From the NCBI GenBank assembly GCA_021777555.1, contig JAJYDK010000012.1, positions 22,180 through 86,179 of the forward strand: a stretch of DNA of 64,000 bases, read 5' to 3'. The notes beneath the pieces were generated by a model that saw only the letters and a list, made by a program, of their open reading frames with translations, was not told the DNA's origin and ran no database searches. The position numbers were made by a program, and so were the translations under genes. The stretch is from Pseudomonadota bacterium. GTDB taxonomy: Bacteria > Pseudomonadota > Gammaproteobacteria > Steroidobacterales > Steroidobacteraceae. Numbering within the stretch: position 1 is the first letter of the stretch; every line of letters starts with the position of its first letter. This document shows, piece by piece, positions 17,954 to 27,919 of this stretch.

Positions 17954-19561
17954 TCAGTGCCTCGCGACGTTGTCGGTTTGACGGACGAAGGCCGCGACAT
18001 TGTCGTGCAGCTGCTCGAGCGAGGGGAGGTTGGCGTAGATCATGTGTCCCGAGGCGTAGTAGTGATACGAGATGTTCGCCTGCAGACTGCGCGGGATCTG
18101 CAGGTGATGCATCTCGTAGATGCCCTCGTAGAAGGGCGTGCCGAGATCGAAGTAGCCGCCATTCAGCATGATCTTCAGGTCCGGATCGTACTTCATGGCG
18201 GCGGCGAGGTCCGGCATCACGTTGGTGGCGATGGGCATCTTCATCGGTGCGCCCGGCGCCTGATGGCCGAGGTCCCACGCGCCGTTCACCTGGTAGGACA
18301 GCGGTATGTAGCTGAGGCGAGTCCGGTAATGCAGGACCCGGCGCACGTAGTCGTTGAAAGTCGAGACGTACGCGGAGCTGATCGCCGCCCCCTGCGGGTC
18401 GTACTCGGCGTTCTCGCCGAGCGGGTCCATCGAGGGACCGGTGAAGCGGGTGTCGAGGCGGCCCGTGGTCAGGTCCGAGGCATTGAGCAGCTCATGCTCG
18501 AACTGCGGACCGGTCACCTCGAGGTCGGCCTTGAGAAGATAGCCGACCGGAAGCGCGGTGTACTCGTGCAGCTTCTCGGCAATGGCCTGGCGCTCAGGCT
18601 CCGGAAGACTCGCGCCCTCGGCGAGCGCATCGGCGTACTCACCCATCGCGAAGTGCTCCACCTTCTTCAGCAGCTCCGGCAGCGGCGGGGCATTCGCGAG
18701 CAGGTGGTGATACCAGGCGGTGGCCGCCATGCTCGGCAGCTCCACCTCGTAGGGCAGCTCGACGCCGGGGTTGCTGCCCGGATCGTCGGCGCTCAGGTCG
18801 AAGTTGAGGATCTGCGAGAGCAGGATCACGCCGTTGAAATCGACATCGCGGCTGGTCTCGAGCTCGTTGATGAGCACCGCCGAGCGCGGCGTGCCGTAGC
18901 TCTCCCCGAGGAGGTACTTGGGAGAGTTCCAGCGATCGTACTTCGTCAGGAAGTGCGTGATGAACGAGGCGAACGCATGCGCGTCGGGGTCGACTCCGTA
19001 GAACGCCTTGTCCTTGCCCTTGCCCTCGATGCGGCTGTACCCGGTGCCGGGGGCATCGATGAACACGAGGTCGCTGGCATCGAGCAGGCTGTAGGCGTTG
19101 CGCACCATCCCGTAGGGGGCGGGAGGGGTGTGGGTGTCGTTGCGGGTCTCGACGCGCACCGGGCCGAAGGCGCCCATGTGCAGCCAGATGCTCGATGAGC
19201 CCGGGCCCCCGTTGTAGAGGAACATGATCGGGCGCGTGCGCGAAGCGGCGCCCTTCTTGAAATAGGCGACGTAGAACATCGAGGCGACCGGTGGGCCCTC
19301 GGGCGTGCCTGGAGTCGCCTTGCCGGAGGGCGGCGCCGCATCGTCCCAGCCCTTCGGGTGCACGATGATCGTGCCCGCCACCGCCTGGTAGGCGATCGTG
19401 TGTCCCTCGACCGTGACCGAGCCGGTTGTCGTGACGGCCCGGGACACGAACAGATCGTGGTCCGCGGCGTGTGCCGGCTTGGGTTTGCCGGCGCCGAGCG
19501 CCGGGACGATGGAGGCTGCGCACGCCAGCAAACCGGCGGCCAGGACGACGAGCTGTTTCAT
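17954..19561 (-). CDS. S10 family serine carboxypeptidase-like exported protein (tandem paralogue)
   Basis: Same motifs as the neighbour (YNGGPGSSS, GESYGTPR, GYFDLGTPFYEG, GHMIYANLPS). Confidence 0.88.
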   Translation of the reverse strand: MKQLVVLAAGLLACAASIVPALGAGKPKPAHAADHDLFVSRAVTTTGSVTVEGHTIAYQAVAGTIIVHPKGWDDAAPPSGKATPGTPEGPPVASMFYVAYFKKGAASRTRPIMFLYNGGPGSSSIWLHMGAFGPVRVETRNDTHTPPAPYGMVRNAYSLLDASDLVFIDAPGTGYSRIEGKGKDKAFYGVDPDAHAFASFITHFLTKYDRWNSPKYLLGESYGTPRSAVLINELETSRDVDFNGVILLSQILNFDLSADDPGSNPGVELPYEVELPSMAATAWYHHLLANAPPLPELLKKVEHFAMGEYADALAEGASLPEPERQAIAEKLHEYTALPVGYLLKADLEVTGPQFEHELLNASDLTTGRLDTRFTGPSMDPLGENAEYDPQGAAISSAYVSTFNDYVRRVLHYRTRLSYIPLSYQVNGAWDLGHQAPGAPMKMPIATNVMPDLAAAMKYDPDLKIMLNGGYFDLGTPFYEGIYEMHHLQIPRSLQANISYHYYASGHMIYANLPSLEQLHDNVAAFVRQTDNVARH

Positions 19562-19895
19562 CTGCGGGGTGCTCCTGCGCGCGCCCCTGTCCGGGACTTC
19601 GAGAGTTGCGGGGCGCGGGCCGCGGCTATGATGCCAGGGTCGTGCGCGGGCGAGACGGCGCGGGGCGGGCGAGGCGGCGGTTCTGCGGCAGATGGCCTGC
19701 CGGGCGCGACGAAACGAGGTGGCATGCCGATGCACGGGCTCGAGGTGTGCACCGCGCTCACCCCGGGCACCGCCGCTGTCATCGCGGCGCCACACAAGGA
19801 CCTTTACAATGATCGGCTGCGACCGCGATGAGCGCCGCCGGAAGGTCCCGGAGCGCCCGTCACGGCCATCCGCCACATCACCCAGGGGAGATCGC

Positions 19896-21527
19896 ATGCG
19901 TATCGTTTTGCCGCTGGCCCTGTGCGCCACCGTCCTCGCCACCTGCGGCGTGCCCGCGCAAGCCCATGGCCGCGGCCGCCGCGCCGATGAGCTGCCCACG
20001 GCCACGCCCATCAAGCACCTGGTGGTGATCTACGACGAGAACGTCTCCTTCGATCACTACTTCGCCACCTATCCGCATGCGGCCAACGTTCCGGGCGAGC
20101 CCCGCTTCATCGCCGCGCCCGGTACGCCCCGGGTGAACAACCTGCGCAACGCGCACCTGCTGACCCGCAATCCCAACTTCACCAACCGCCTGAACGGCAA
20201 AGGGGCGGCCAACCCCTTCCGCCTCGATCGCACCCAGGCGAACACGGCCGATCAGAACCACGGCTACATGGCCGAGCAGCAGGCCTATGACCACGGCAGG
20301 GCGGATCTCTTTCCGCGCTACACCGGGGCCGGCACCCCGGGCGGCGCGGGCACCTTCGGGACCCCGGGACAGGTGATGGGCTATTTCGACGGCAACACCG
20401 TCACCGCGCTCTGGAACTACGCGCAGCACTTCGCGATGAGCGACAACGCGTACACCGACACGTACGGACCCTCGACGCCCGGTGCGCTCGAGGTGGTCTC
20501 CGGGCAGACCAATGGCGTGCTCGCGATCAAGGGACCGCAGGTCTCGAAACAGATCATCCCCGATGGCGCCGGTGGCCATACCCTCATCAGCGACATCGAT
20601 CCGGCCTACGATGTGTGCTCGAACCCGCGGTATCAGGTGCGCATGCTCGGGCGCAACATCGGCGACCTGCTCAGCGCGCATCGGGTGAGCTGGGGCGGGT
20701 TCATGGGGGGATTCAATCTCGAGCACACCAACCGCAACGGCACCACCGGCTGTCAGCGCGATATCTACTCGCGGGTGGTCGAGGCCAGGGTGCGCGACTA
20801 CGCCCCGCACCACAACTGGTTCCAGTACTTCAAGTCGACGGCCAATCCGACACATGCGCGCCCGGCCTCGATCACGGCCATCGGCCACACCTTCAATGCC
20901 AGCGGGAAGCGCGATCCGGCGAACCACGAGTACGGCCTCGGGGATTTCTACGCCGCGGTGAAGGCGGGCAATTTCCCGGCGGTGAGCTATCTGAAGGCGC
21001 GCGCGTACCAGGACGGCCATGCCGGCAACTCCGATCCGCTCGATGAGCAGGCCTGGATCACGCACGTGATCAACTTCCTCGAGCGCCAGCCGCAGTGGCG
21101 CGACACGGCGGTGATCATCGTCTGGGATGACTCGGACGGCTGGTACGATCACGCCTTCGCCACCCCGAGCAATTCCTCGTACAACAAGCAGGCGGACCGG
21201 CTGGATGGCATCGGCGTGTGCGGCACGGGCACGCCCCGTGCGGGCCTCGCGGGCCGGCCGGTGAACGGCCGCTGCGGGCCGGGCACGCGCATCCCGTTCT
21301 TCGTCATCTCCCCGTACGCCAAGGTCAATTACGTGAGCCACGTGCGCATCTCCCAGGCCTCGGTGGTGCGCTTCATCGAGGACAACTGGCTGCACGGGCA
21401 GCGCCTGGGCGGGGGCTCCTTCGATGCCACGGCCGGCAGCATCCGCGGCTTCTTCGATTTCTCCAGGGGCCATCGTCCCGATCCGAAGCTCTTCCTCGAC
21501 CAGAGGACGGGCGAGCCGGGGCGCTGA
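19896..21527 (+). CDS. Phosphoesterase-family protein (acid phosphatase / phospholipase C-like)
   Basis: HLVVIYDENVSFDHYFATYP N-terminal motif, DNAYTDTYGPSTPG, VIIVWDDSDGWYDHA. Confidence 0.87.
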   Translation: MRIVLPLALCATVLATCGVPAQAHGRGRRADELPTATPIKHLVVIYDENVSFDHYFATYPHAANVPGEPRFIAAPGTPRVNNLRNAHLLTRNPNFTNRLNGKGAANPFRLDRTQANTADQNHGYMAEQQAYDHGRADLFPRYTGAGTPGGAGTFGTPGQVMGYFDGNTVTALWNYAQHFAMSDNAYTDTYGPSTPGALEVVSGQTNGVLAIKGPQVSKQIIPDGAGGHTLISDIDPAYDVCSNPRYQVRMLGRNIGDLLSAHRVSWGGFMGGFNLEHTNRNGTTGCQRDIYSRVVEARVRDYAPHHNWFQYFKSTANPTHARPASITAIGHTFNASGKRDPANHEYGLGDFYAAVKAGNFPAVSYLKARAYQDGHAGNSDPLDEQAWITHVINFLERQPQWRDTAVIIVWDDSDGWYDHAFATPSNSSYNKQADRLDGIGVCGTGTPRAGLAGRPVNGRCGPGTRIPFFVISPYAKVNYVSHVRISQASVVRFIEDNWLHGQRLGGGSFDATAGSIRGFFDFSRGHRPDPKLFLDQRTGEPGR

Positions 21528-21718
21528 GGGCAGAGGACCCCGCCTCACCCGCGCTTCCGGGACGCGCTATCCTCGGGGCCGGAACCGGCGCGGCCGGATC
21601 CGGCCCCGGGACGGGGTGCCCCCGCTGCGATGGGCATCACAGTTCGACCCGTGCCGGCCGGGCCGCGCTCCCGCGCGGCCCTACAATCCCCGTGCCGCCA
21701 CAGCCGAAGCCCCGCACC

Positions 21719-22207
21719 GTGCCCCAGTTCTTTCGCCGCTCACGCCGCTCCGCGAGCCCACCCCCGGGGCCGGAGCGCCGACTCGGGGCCGACCGGCGCG
21801 CGAGCGTCGCCAAGGCGCTGCTCTACGGCGGCTTTCGTCCCCGGCGCCAGGGGCCGCGGCGCGCCGGCGAGCACCGGCTGGGCGCCTTCGACTGGCATCA
21901 CCCGTGGTGGCTCGCGCTCGCGATCCTCATCCTGCTGCTCTCGTGCACCGATGCGGCGCTCACCCTGGTGTTGATCGGCCGCGGCGCCTTCGAGATCAAC
22001 CCGCTGCTCGCGCCCCTCGTGAGAGACTCGCCCGTCGCCTTCATCCTGGTGAAGGTTGGCCTCACCGGTTTCGGCATCGTGTGTCTGACGCTGCTCGCCA
22101 GAGTGAAGGCCTTCGGGCGTATTCCCGCAAGAGCGCTCTTCTACGCGGTGCTGATGGGATACGTCGTACTTATCGCCTACGAGCTGAAGCTTCTCACTCT
22201 GCTGTGA
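21719..22207 (+). CDS. DUF5658-like small membrane protein
   Basis: GTG start candidate; SCTDAALTLVLIGRGAFEINPLLAPLV and two TM helices. Confidence 0.6.
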   Translation: MPQFFRRSRRSASPPPGPERRLGADRRASVAKALLYGGFRPRRQGPRRAGEHRLGAFDWHHPWWLALAILILLLSCTDAALTLVLIGRGAFEINPLLAPLVRDSPVAFILVKVGLTGFGIVCLTLLARVKAFGRIPARALFYAVLMGYVVLIAYELKLLTLL

Positions 22208-22349
22208 GAGCGCTGACTACGCAATTGGAGAGAGCGCGTGGGGACGCCAAACTGAATTCCCGTTAATTTCCAAGGCTTGATGCACGAATTGAATATTTCG
22301 CGCCTCGCCCCTTTCCGTTACACTAGCCGCTCGCGCTTCCTACTCCAGC

Positions 22350-25241
22350 ATGCTTCAACCTACACCCCTTTTCGGCGGCAACGCCGCCTTCCTGGAAACT
22401 CTCTACGAGCAATATCTCCGCGATCCAGCGAGCGTAGAGGAACGCTGGCGCAACTACTTCGAGCAGCTGCCGGGCCCGACGGGCCACGAGCAGGCGCAGG
22501 GCCCGATCGAGGCCGAGCTCGCCGAGCGAGCCAGGCAGCCCCGCGCGCTCGCGGCGGCGCCGGCGGCCTCGGGGGACGCCCGCCAGGCGGCCGTCTCGCG
22601 CTTGATCCAGATCTGGACCAATCGCGGACACCTCGTCGCCAAGCTCGATCCGCTCGGGCTCACCCAGCGCCCGCGACCGCACGTGCTCGATCTCGAGTAC
22701 TACGGCCTCTCGAATGCGGACCTCGAGGCGGAGTACTTCACCGGCAGTCGCACCGAGGCGGTGCCACAGCGCATGAAGTTGCGCGACATCCTGCAGCAGC
22801 TCGAGGCGATCTACTCCGGCACGGTCGGGGCGGAGTTCACCCACGTGTCGAACTCCGAGGAGCGCCTGTGGCTGCAGGACCGCTTCCAGGAGAGCAGGCT
22901 GCGCCAGCGCCTCAGCACCGAGGAGAAGCGCAACATCCTCTGGCAGCTCACCGCCGCCGAGGGACTCGAGCGCTACCTGCATACACGGTTCGTCGGCCAG
23001 AAGCGCTTCTCGCTCGAGGGTGGGGAGACGCTGATCCCGATGCTCGATGACCTGATCCAGTGCTGCGGGCCCTCCTCGATCGAGGAAGTGATCATCGGCA
23101 TGGCCCATCGCGGGCGCCTTAATGTCCTGGTGAACCTGCTCGGCAAGCCCCCCTCGCTGCTCTTCTCGGAGTTCGAGGGCAACTACGACCTGAGTCACCT
23201 CAAGGGCTCGGGCGATGTGAAATACCACAAGGGCTTCTCCGCCGACCTGCGCACGCCGGCGGGCAACGTGCATGCCGTTCTCGCCTTCAACCCCTCGCAC
23301 CTCGAGGTGGTGAACCCAGTGGTGGAGGGCTCGGTGCGCGCGCGCCAGGAGCGGCGCAACGATGCGAGGGGCGAGCACGTGCTGCCGATCCTGGTGCACG
23401 GCGATGCGGCGTTCGCCGGCCAGGGCGTCGTGATGGAAACGATGCAGCTCTCGCAGGCCCGCGGCTACTACACCGGTGGCACGCTGCACCTGGTCATCAA
23501 CAACCAGATCGGCTTCACCACCTCCGCGGTGGACGACGCCCGCTCGACACTCTATTGCAGCGACGTCGCCAAGATGCTGGAAGCTCCGATCTTCCACGTC
23601 AATGGCGACGATCCGGAAGCGGCGGTGTTGGTCATGCGCCTCGCGCTCGAGTACCGGGAGCGCTTTCACAAGGACGTCGTGATCGACCTCGTCTGCTATC
23701 GGCGTCTCGGCCACAACGAGGCCGACGAGCCGGCGGCGACCCAGCCGCAGATGTATCAGGTGATTCGCCAGCACCTCACCACGCGCAAGCTCTACGCCGA
23801 GCGCCTGGTGGCCGAAGGGGTCATCGCCGAGACTGAGCCCGCCACCCTCGCGGATCGCTACCGCGACGGACTCGATCAGGGCAAGCCGCTCGCGCGCGCC
23901 GCGCTCGGCTTGATCGGCAACCAGTACACCGTCGACTGGACGCACTACGCGCAGGCGGACTGGACCGAGCAGGTGATCACCGGAGTCGAGCTCGCGCGCC
24001 TGAGGTCCCTCGGGGAGCGCTTGGGAAGGCTGCCCGAGGACATGAAGCTGCATCCGCGCGTTGCGCAGGTGATGGCCAACCGCGGCAAGATGCTCGCCGG
24101 CGAGCTGCCGCTCGACTGGGGCTGCGCCGAGACGCTCGCCTATGCCGCGCTCATCGAGGACGGCTACTCGATTCGCGTCTCCGGGCAGGACAGCGGCCGT
24201 GGCACCTTCTTCCATCGGCACGCGGTGCTGCACGACCAGGCCTCCCCGCGCCTCTACCTGCCGCTGCAACACCTCGCCGAGGGTCAGCCGCGGGTGCAGA
24301 TCATCGACTCGGTGCTCTCGGAGGAGGCCGTGATGGGCTTCGAGTACGGCTACTCGACCACCGAGCCCAAGTGCCTGACCATCTGGGAGGGCCAGTTCGG
24401 CGACTTCGCCAACGGCGCCCAGGTGATCATCGACCAGTTCATCAGCTCGGGCGAGGCGAAGTGGGAGCGCTACTGCGGCCTCACGCTCTTCCTGCCGCAC
24501 GGCTACGAGGGGCAGGGGCCCGAGCACTCCTCGGCGCGCCTCGAGCGCTACCTGCAGCTGTGCGCCGAGAACAACATGCAGGTCTGCGTGCCTTCCACTC
24601 CGGCGCAGATGTTCCACATGCTGCGCCGGCAGATGCTGCAACCGTTCCGCAAGCCGCTCATCGTCATGACGCCCAAGAGCCTGCTGCGCCACGATCTGTC
24701 GGTGTCGAAGCTCGAAGAGCTCACCCACGGTGGCTTCGCGCGCGTGATCGATGAGACCGACGAGATCGAGCCGGCCGAGGTGCGCCGCGTCGTGTTCTGC
24801 AGCGGCAAGGTCTACTTCGATCTGCTCAAGACGCGCCGCAACGACGGTCTGCGCGATGTGGCGCTGGTGCGTATCGAGCAGCTCTATCCGTTCCCCTCGG
24901 AGGAGTACGAGGCGATCCTCGGCCGCTATCGGAGTCTTCGCGAAGTGGTCTGGTGTCAGGAGGAGCCGCAGAACCAGGGCGCCTGGTACCAGATCCGTCA
25001 CCGGCTGCAGGAGCCGCTCGAGAACCGCCTCACCGTGCTTTATGCGGGCCGTGCGCCCGCCGCGGCGCCGGCTACGGGCATCGGCAAGATCCACGACGCC
25101 GAGCAGCGCACGCTGGTCGATGCGGCGCTGCACTCGACGGTCGCCGAGAAGTCCGCGCGGCAGACGAGCCGCCTCTCGGGCAGCGCCTCCGCCTCGCGCG
25201 GCCGAAAGACCGCAGCGACTCCCATCAGAAAGAGCTCTTAA
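22350..25241 (+). CDS. sucA: 2-oxoglutarate dehydrogenase E1 component
   Basis: Full-length thiamine-dependent E1 motifs ([51 protein letters not shown]). Confidence 0.97.
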   Translation: MLQPTPLFGGNAAFLETLYEQYLRDPASVEERWRNYFEQLPGPTGHEQAQGPIEAELAERARQPRALAAAPAASGDARQAAVSRLIQIWTNRGHLVAKLDPLGLTQRPRPHVLDLEYYGLSNADLEAEYFTGSRTEAVPQRMKLRDILQQLEAIYSGTVGAEFTHVSNSEERLWLQDRFQESRLRQRLSTEEKRNILWQLTAAEGLERYLHTRFVGQKRFSLEGGETLIPMLDDLIQCCGPSSIEEVIIGMAHRGRLNVLVNLLGKPPSLLFSEFEGNYDLSHLKGSGDVKYHKGFSADLRTPAGNVHAVLAFNPSHLEVVNPVVEGSVRARQERRNDARGEHVLPILVHGDAAFAGQGVVMETMQLSQARGYYTGGTLHLVINNQIGFTTSAVDDARSTLYCSDVAKMLEAPIFHVNGDDPEAAVLVMRLALEYRERFHKDVVIDLVCYRRLGHNEADEPAATQPQMYQVIRQHLTTRKLYAERLVAEGVIAETEPATLADRYRDGLDQGKPLARAALGLIGNQYTVDWTHYAQADWTEQVITGVELARLRSLGERLGRLPEDMKLHPRVAQVMANRGKMLAGELPLDWGCAETLAYAALIEDGYSIRVSGQDSGRGTFFHRHAVLHDQASPRLYLPLQHLAEGQPRVQIIDSVLSEEAVMGFEYGYSTTEPKCLTIWEGQFGDFANGAQVIIDQFISSGEAKWERYCGLTLFLPHGYEGQGPEHSSARLERYLQLCAENNMQVCVPSTPAQMFHMLRRQMLQPFRKPLIVMTPKSLLRHDLSVSKLEELTHGGFARVIDETDEIEPAEVRRVVFCSGKVYFDLLKTRRNDGLRDVALVRIEQLYPFPSEEYEAILGRYRSLREVVWCQEEPQNQGAWYQIRHRLQEPLENRLTVLYAGRAPAAAPATGIGKIHDAEQRTLVDAALHSTVAEKSARQTSRLSGSASASRGRKTAATPIRKSS

Positions 25242-26464
25242 TGACGACCGAAATCAAAGTCCCCCAGCTTCCGGAGTCCGTGACCGACGCCACCCTCGTC
25301 GCCTGGCACAAGCGCCCGGGCGATGCCGTGAAGCGCGATGAGAACCTGGCCGACCTCGAAACCGACAAGGTGGTGCTCGAAGTGCCGGCCCCCGCCGATG
25401 GCGTGCTGCGGGAGCTGAAGGTCGAGAGCGGCACCGTGGTGAGAAGCGGGCAGCTGCTCGCGGTGATCGAAGCCGGCGCCCAGGCGGCCGCGGCACCCAA
25501 GGCCGCCCCCGCCGCGGCGGAGGCGAAGAGTGAAGCCAGGGCCGACGGGGAGGCCTCGAAAGACAAGTTGAGCCCCTCGGTGCGCCGCCTGGTGGAGGAG
25601 AACCGTCTCGATCCGGGGGCGATTCCGGCGAGCGGCCGCGATGGACGTCTCACCAAGTCCGACGTCGTGGATTTCCTCGGCAAGCAGCCTGCACCGACGG
25701 CCGCGCCAGGCGCCCCCGCGGCCAAGCCTGCGCCAGCCGCCAAGCCGGCACTGCCCGCCGGCGCGCGAGCCGAGCACCGCGTGCCGATGACCCGGCTCCG
25801 CCAACGCATCGCACAGCGCATGGTCGAGGCGCAGTCGACCCAGGCGCTGCTCACCTCGTTCAACGAAGTCGATCTGACCGCGGTGAATGAGCTGCGCGCC
25901 CGCTACAAGGATCGCTTTGAGAAGGAGAACGGAGTGAAGCTCGGCTTCATGTCGTTCTTCGTGAAAGCCTCCATCGAGGCGCTGAAGAAGTTCCCCGTGG
26001 TCAACGCCTCCGTCGACGGGAGCGACATCCTCTACCACGAGTTCTACGACATCGGGGTGGCGGTCTCGACCGAGCGCGGCCTGGTCGTGCCCGTCGTGCG
26101 GGATGCCGACGTCAAGGGCTTCGGCGCCATCGAGAAGGAAATCGGCGAGTACGCGAAGAGGGCGCGCGCGGGCTCGCTTGCGATCGAGGACCTGACGGGC
26201 GGCACGTTCACGATCACCAACGGCGGGGTGTTCGGCTCGCTGATGTCGACCCCCATCGTGAACGCACCGCAGAGCGCCATCCTCGGCATGCACAAGATCC
26301 AGGAGCGACCGATGGTGGTCGGCGGGGAGATCCGGATCCGCCCCATGATGTACATCGCCATCACCTACGATCACCGCATCATCGACGGCCGCGAAGCCGT
26401 GCAGTTCCTGGTGACCGTCAAGGAGTGCCTGGAGGATCCGGGCCGCATGCTGTTGGGAATCTGA
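25241..26464 (+). CDS. sucB: Dihydrolipoyllysine-residue succinyltransferase (E2)
   Basis: Lipoyl domain [12 protein letters not shown]; catalytic [15 protein letters not shown]. Confidence 0.97.
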   Translation: MTTEIKVPQLPESVTDATLVAWHKRPGDAVKRDENLADLETDKVVLEVPAPADGVLRELKVESGTVVRSGQLLAVIEAGAQAAAAPKAAPAAAEAKSEARADGEASKDKLSPSVRRLVEENRLDPGAIPASGRDGRLTKSDVVDFLGKQPAPTAAPGAPAAKPAPAAKPALPAGARAEHRVPMTRLRQRIAQRMVEAQSTQALLTSFNEVDLTAVNELRARYKDRFEKENGVKLGFMSFFVKASIEALKKFPVVNASVDGSDILYHEFYDIGVAVSTERGLVVPVVRDADVKGFGAIEKEIGEYAKRARAGSLAIEDLTGGTFTITNGGVFGSLMSTPIVNAPQSAILGMHKIQERPMVVGGEIRIRPMMYIAITYDHRIIDGREAVQFLVTVKECLEDPGRMLLGI

Positions 26465-26476
26465 TAAGGGCACACC

Positions 26477-27904
26477 ATGGCTGAATCCTTCGATGTCATC
26501 GTCATCGGCGGGGGGCCCGCGGGCTATCCCGCCGCCATCCGCGCCGGCCAGAACAAGCTCTCCGTCGCCTGCATCGACGAGTGGCGCAACCGCGATGGCA
26601 GCTACGCCTTCGGCGGCACGTGCCTCAATGCCGGATGCATCCCCTCCAAGGCGCTGCTCGAGTCGAGCGAGCTCTACCACCGCACCCGCGAGGAGTTCGC
26701 GGTGCACGGCATCAAGGTGAGCGGCGTCAGCGTCGATGTGGCGCAGATGCAGAAGCGCAAAGCCGGCATCGTCAAAACCAGCACCCAGGGGATCCTGGCG
26801 CTGTTCAAGGGGGCCGGCGTCACGCCGCTCCAGGGTCACGGCAAGCTCCTGCCGGGCAGGCGGGTTGCGTTCACGGGGGCCGACGGCGCCACCCGCGAGT
26901 TGAGCGCCAAGCAGGTGATTCTCGCCTCGGGCTCGGTGCCGGTGGAGCTCAAATCCGCGGCCTTCCAGGCCCCACACATCGTCGATTCCCAGGGCGCGCT
27001 CGAGTTCGACTCGGCGCCGAAGCGCCTGGGAGTGATCGGCGCGGGCGTGATCGGCCTCGAGCTCGGAAGCGTCTGGCGACGCCTGGGGAGCGAGGTGACG
27101 GTCCTCGAGGCGCTGCCGGAGTTCCTGGGCATCGCCGACCAGCAGCTCGCGAAGGAGGCCGCGCGGCACTTCAAGAAGCAAGGGCTCGACATCCGCCTGG
27201 GCGCCAAGGTCACCGGCGCCAAGGTCGTGGGAGATGCCGTCGAGGTGAGCTACGAGGATGCCAAGGGCTCTCACAGTCTCACGGTGGACCGCCTGGTCGT
27301 CGCGGTCGGACGCCGGCCCTTCACGCGCGATCTGCTCGCAAACGGCACCGGCGTCGAACTCGATGAGCGCGGTTTCATCAAGGTCGACCACCAGTGCCGC
27401 ACGGGCGCCGAGGGCGTCTGGGCGGTGGGCGACTGTGTGCGCGGACCCATGCTCGCGCACAAGGGCAAGGAGGAAGGGGTCATGGTGGCCGATCTCATTG
27501 CCGGGCGCTACGGCGAGGTCAACTACAAGACCATTCCCTCGGTCATCTACACCGCCCCCGAGATCGCCTGGGTGGGGGAGACCGAGGAGCAGGTCAAGGC
27601 GAGCGGCCGCGCCTACAAGACCGGCGTGTTCCCGTTCCTCGCCAGCGGCCGGGCTCGCGCGATGGAGCAGGCACAGGGCTTCGCCAAGGTCATCGCCGCG
27701 CAGGATGATGACGAGATCCTGGGCGTGCACATCGTGGGTCCCATGGCCGGCGAGCTGATCGCCGAAGCGGTGCTCGCCATGGAGTACTCGGCGAGCAGCG
27801 AGGACCTGCAGCGCACCATCCACGCGCATCCGACGTTGTCCGAGGCGGTGCACGAGGCCGCCCTCGCCGCCGACAAGCGCGCGATCGACTCCCTCAATCG
27901 CTGA
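26477..27904 (+). CDS. lpdA: Dihydrolipoyl dehydrogenase (E3)
   Basis: GGTCLNAGCIPSK, FAD/NAD Rossmann motifs, HAHPTLSEA. Confidence 0.97.
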   Translation: MAESFDVIVIGGGPAGYPAAIRAGQNKLSVACIDEWRNRDGSYAFGGTCLNAGCIPSKALLESSELYHRTREEFAVHGIKVSGVSVDVAQMQKRKAGIVKTSTQGILALFKGAGVTPLQGHGKLLPGRRVAFTGADGATRELSAKQVILASGSVPVELKSAAFQAPHIVDSQGALEFDSAPKRLGVIGAGVIGLELGSVWRRLGSEVTVLEALPEFLGIADQQLAKEAARHFKKQGLDIRLGAKVTGAKVVGDAVEVSYEDAKGSHSLTVDRLVVAVGRRPFTRDLLANGTGVELDERGFIKVDHQCRTGAEGVWAVGDCVRGPMLAHKGKEEGVMVADLIAGRYGEVNYKTIPSVIYTAPEIAWVGETEEQVKASGRAYKTGVFPFLASGRARAMEQAQGFAKVIAAQDDDEILGVHIVGPMAGELIAEAVLAMEYSASSEDLQRTIHAHPTLSEAVHEAALAADKRAIDSLNR

Positions 27905-27919
27905 GTCAGCGTCAATCGC

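Noticed and set aside
22323-25133. 936-aa ORF antisense to sucA; likewise 25238..27853 (-), 28373..30148 (+), 7972..9630 (-), 9742..11121 (-), 17786..19198 (+), 19878..21548 (-)
   Set aside because: Mirror ORFs of strongly conserved genes in high-GC DNA; composition rich in R/A/H/L without recognisable motifs
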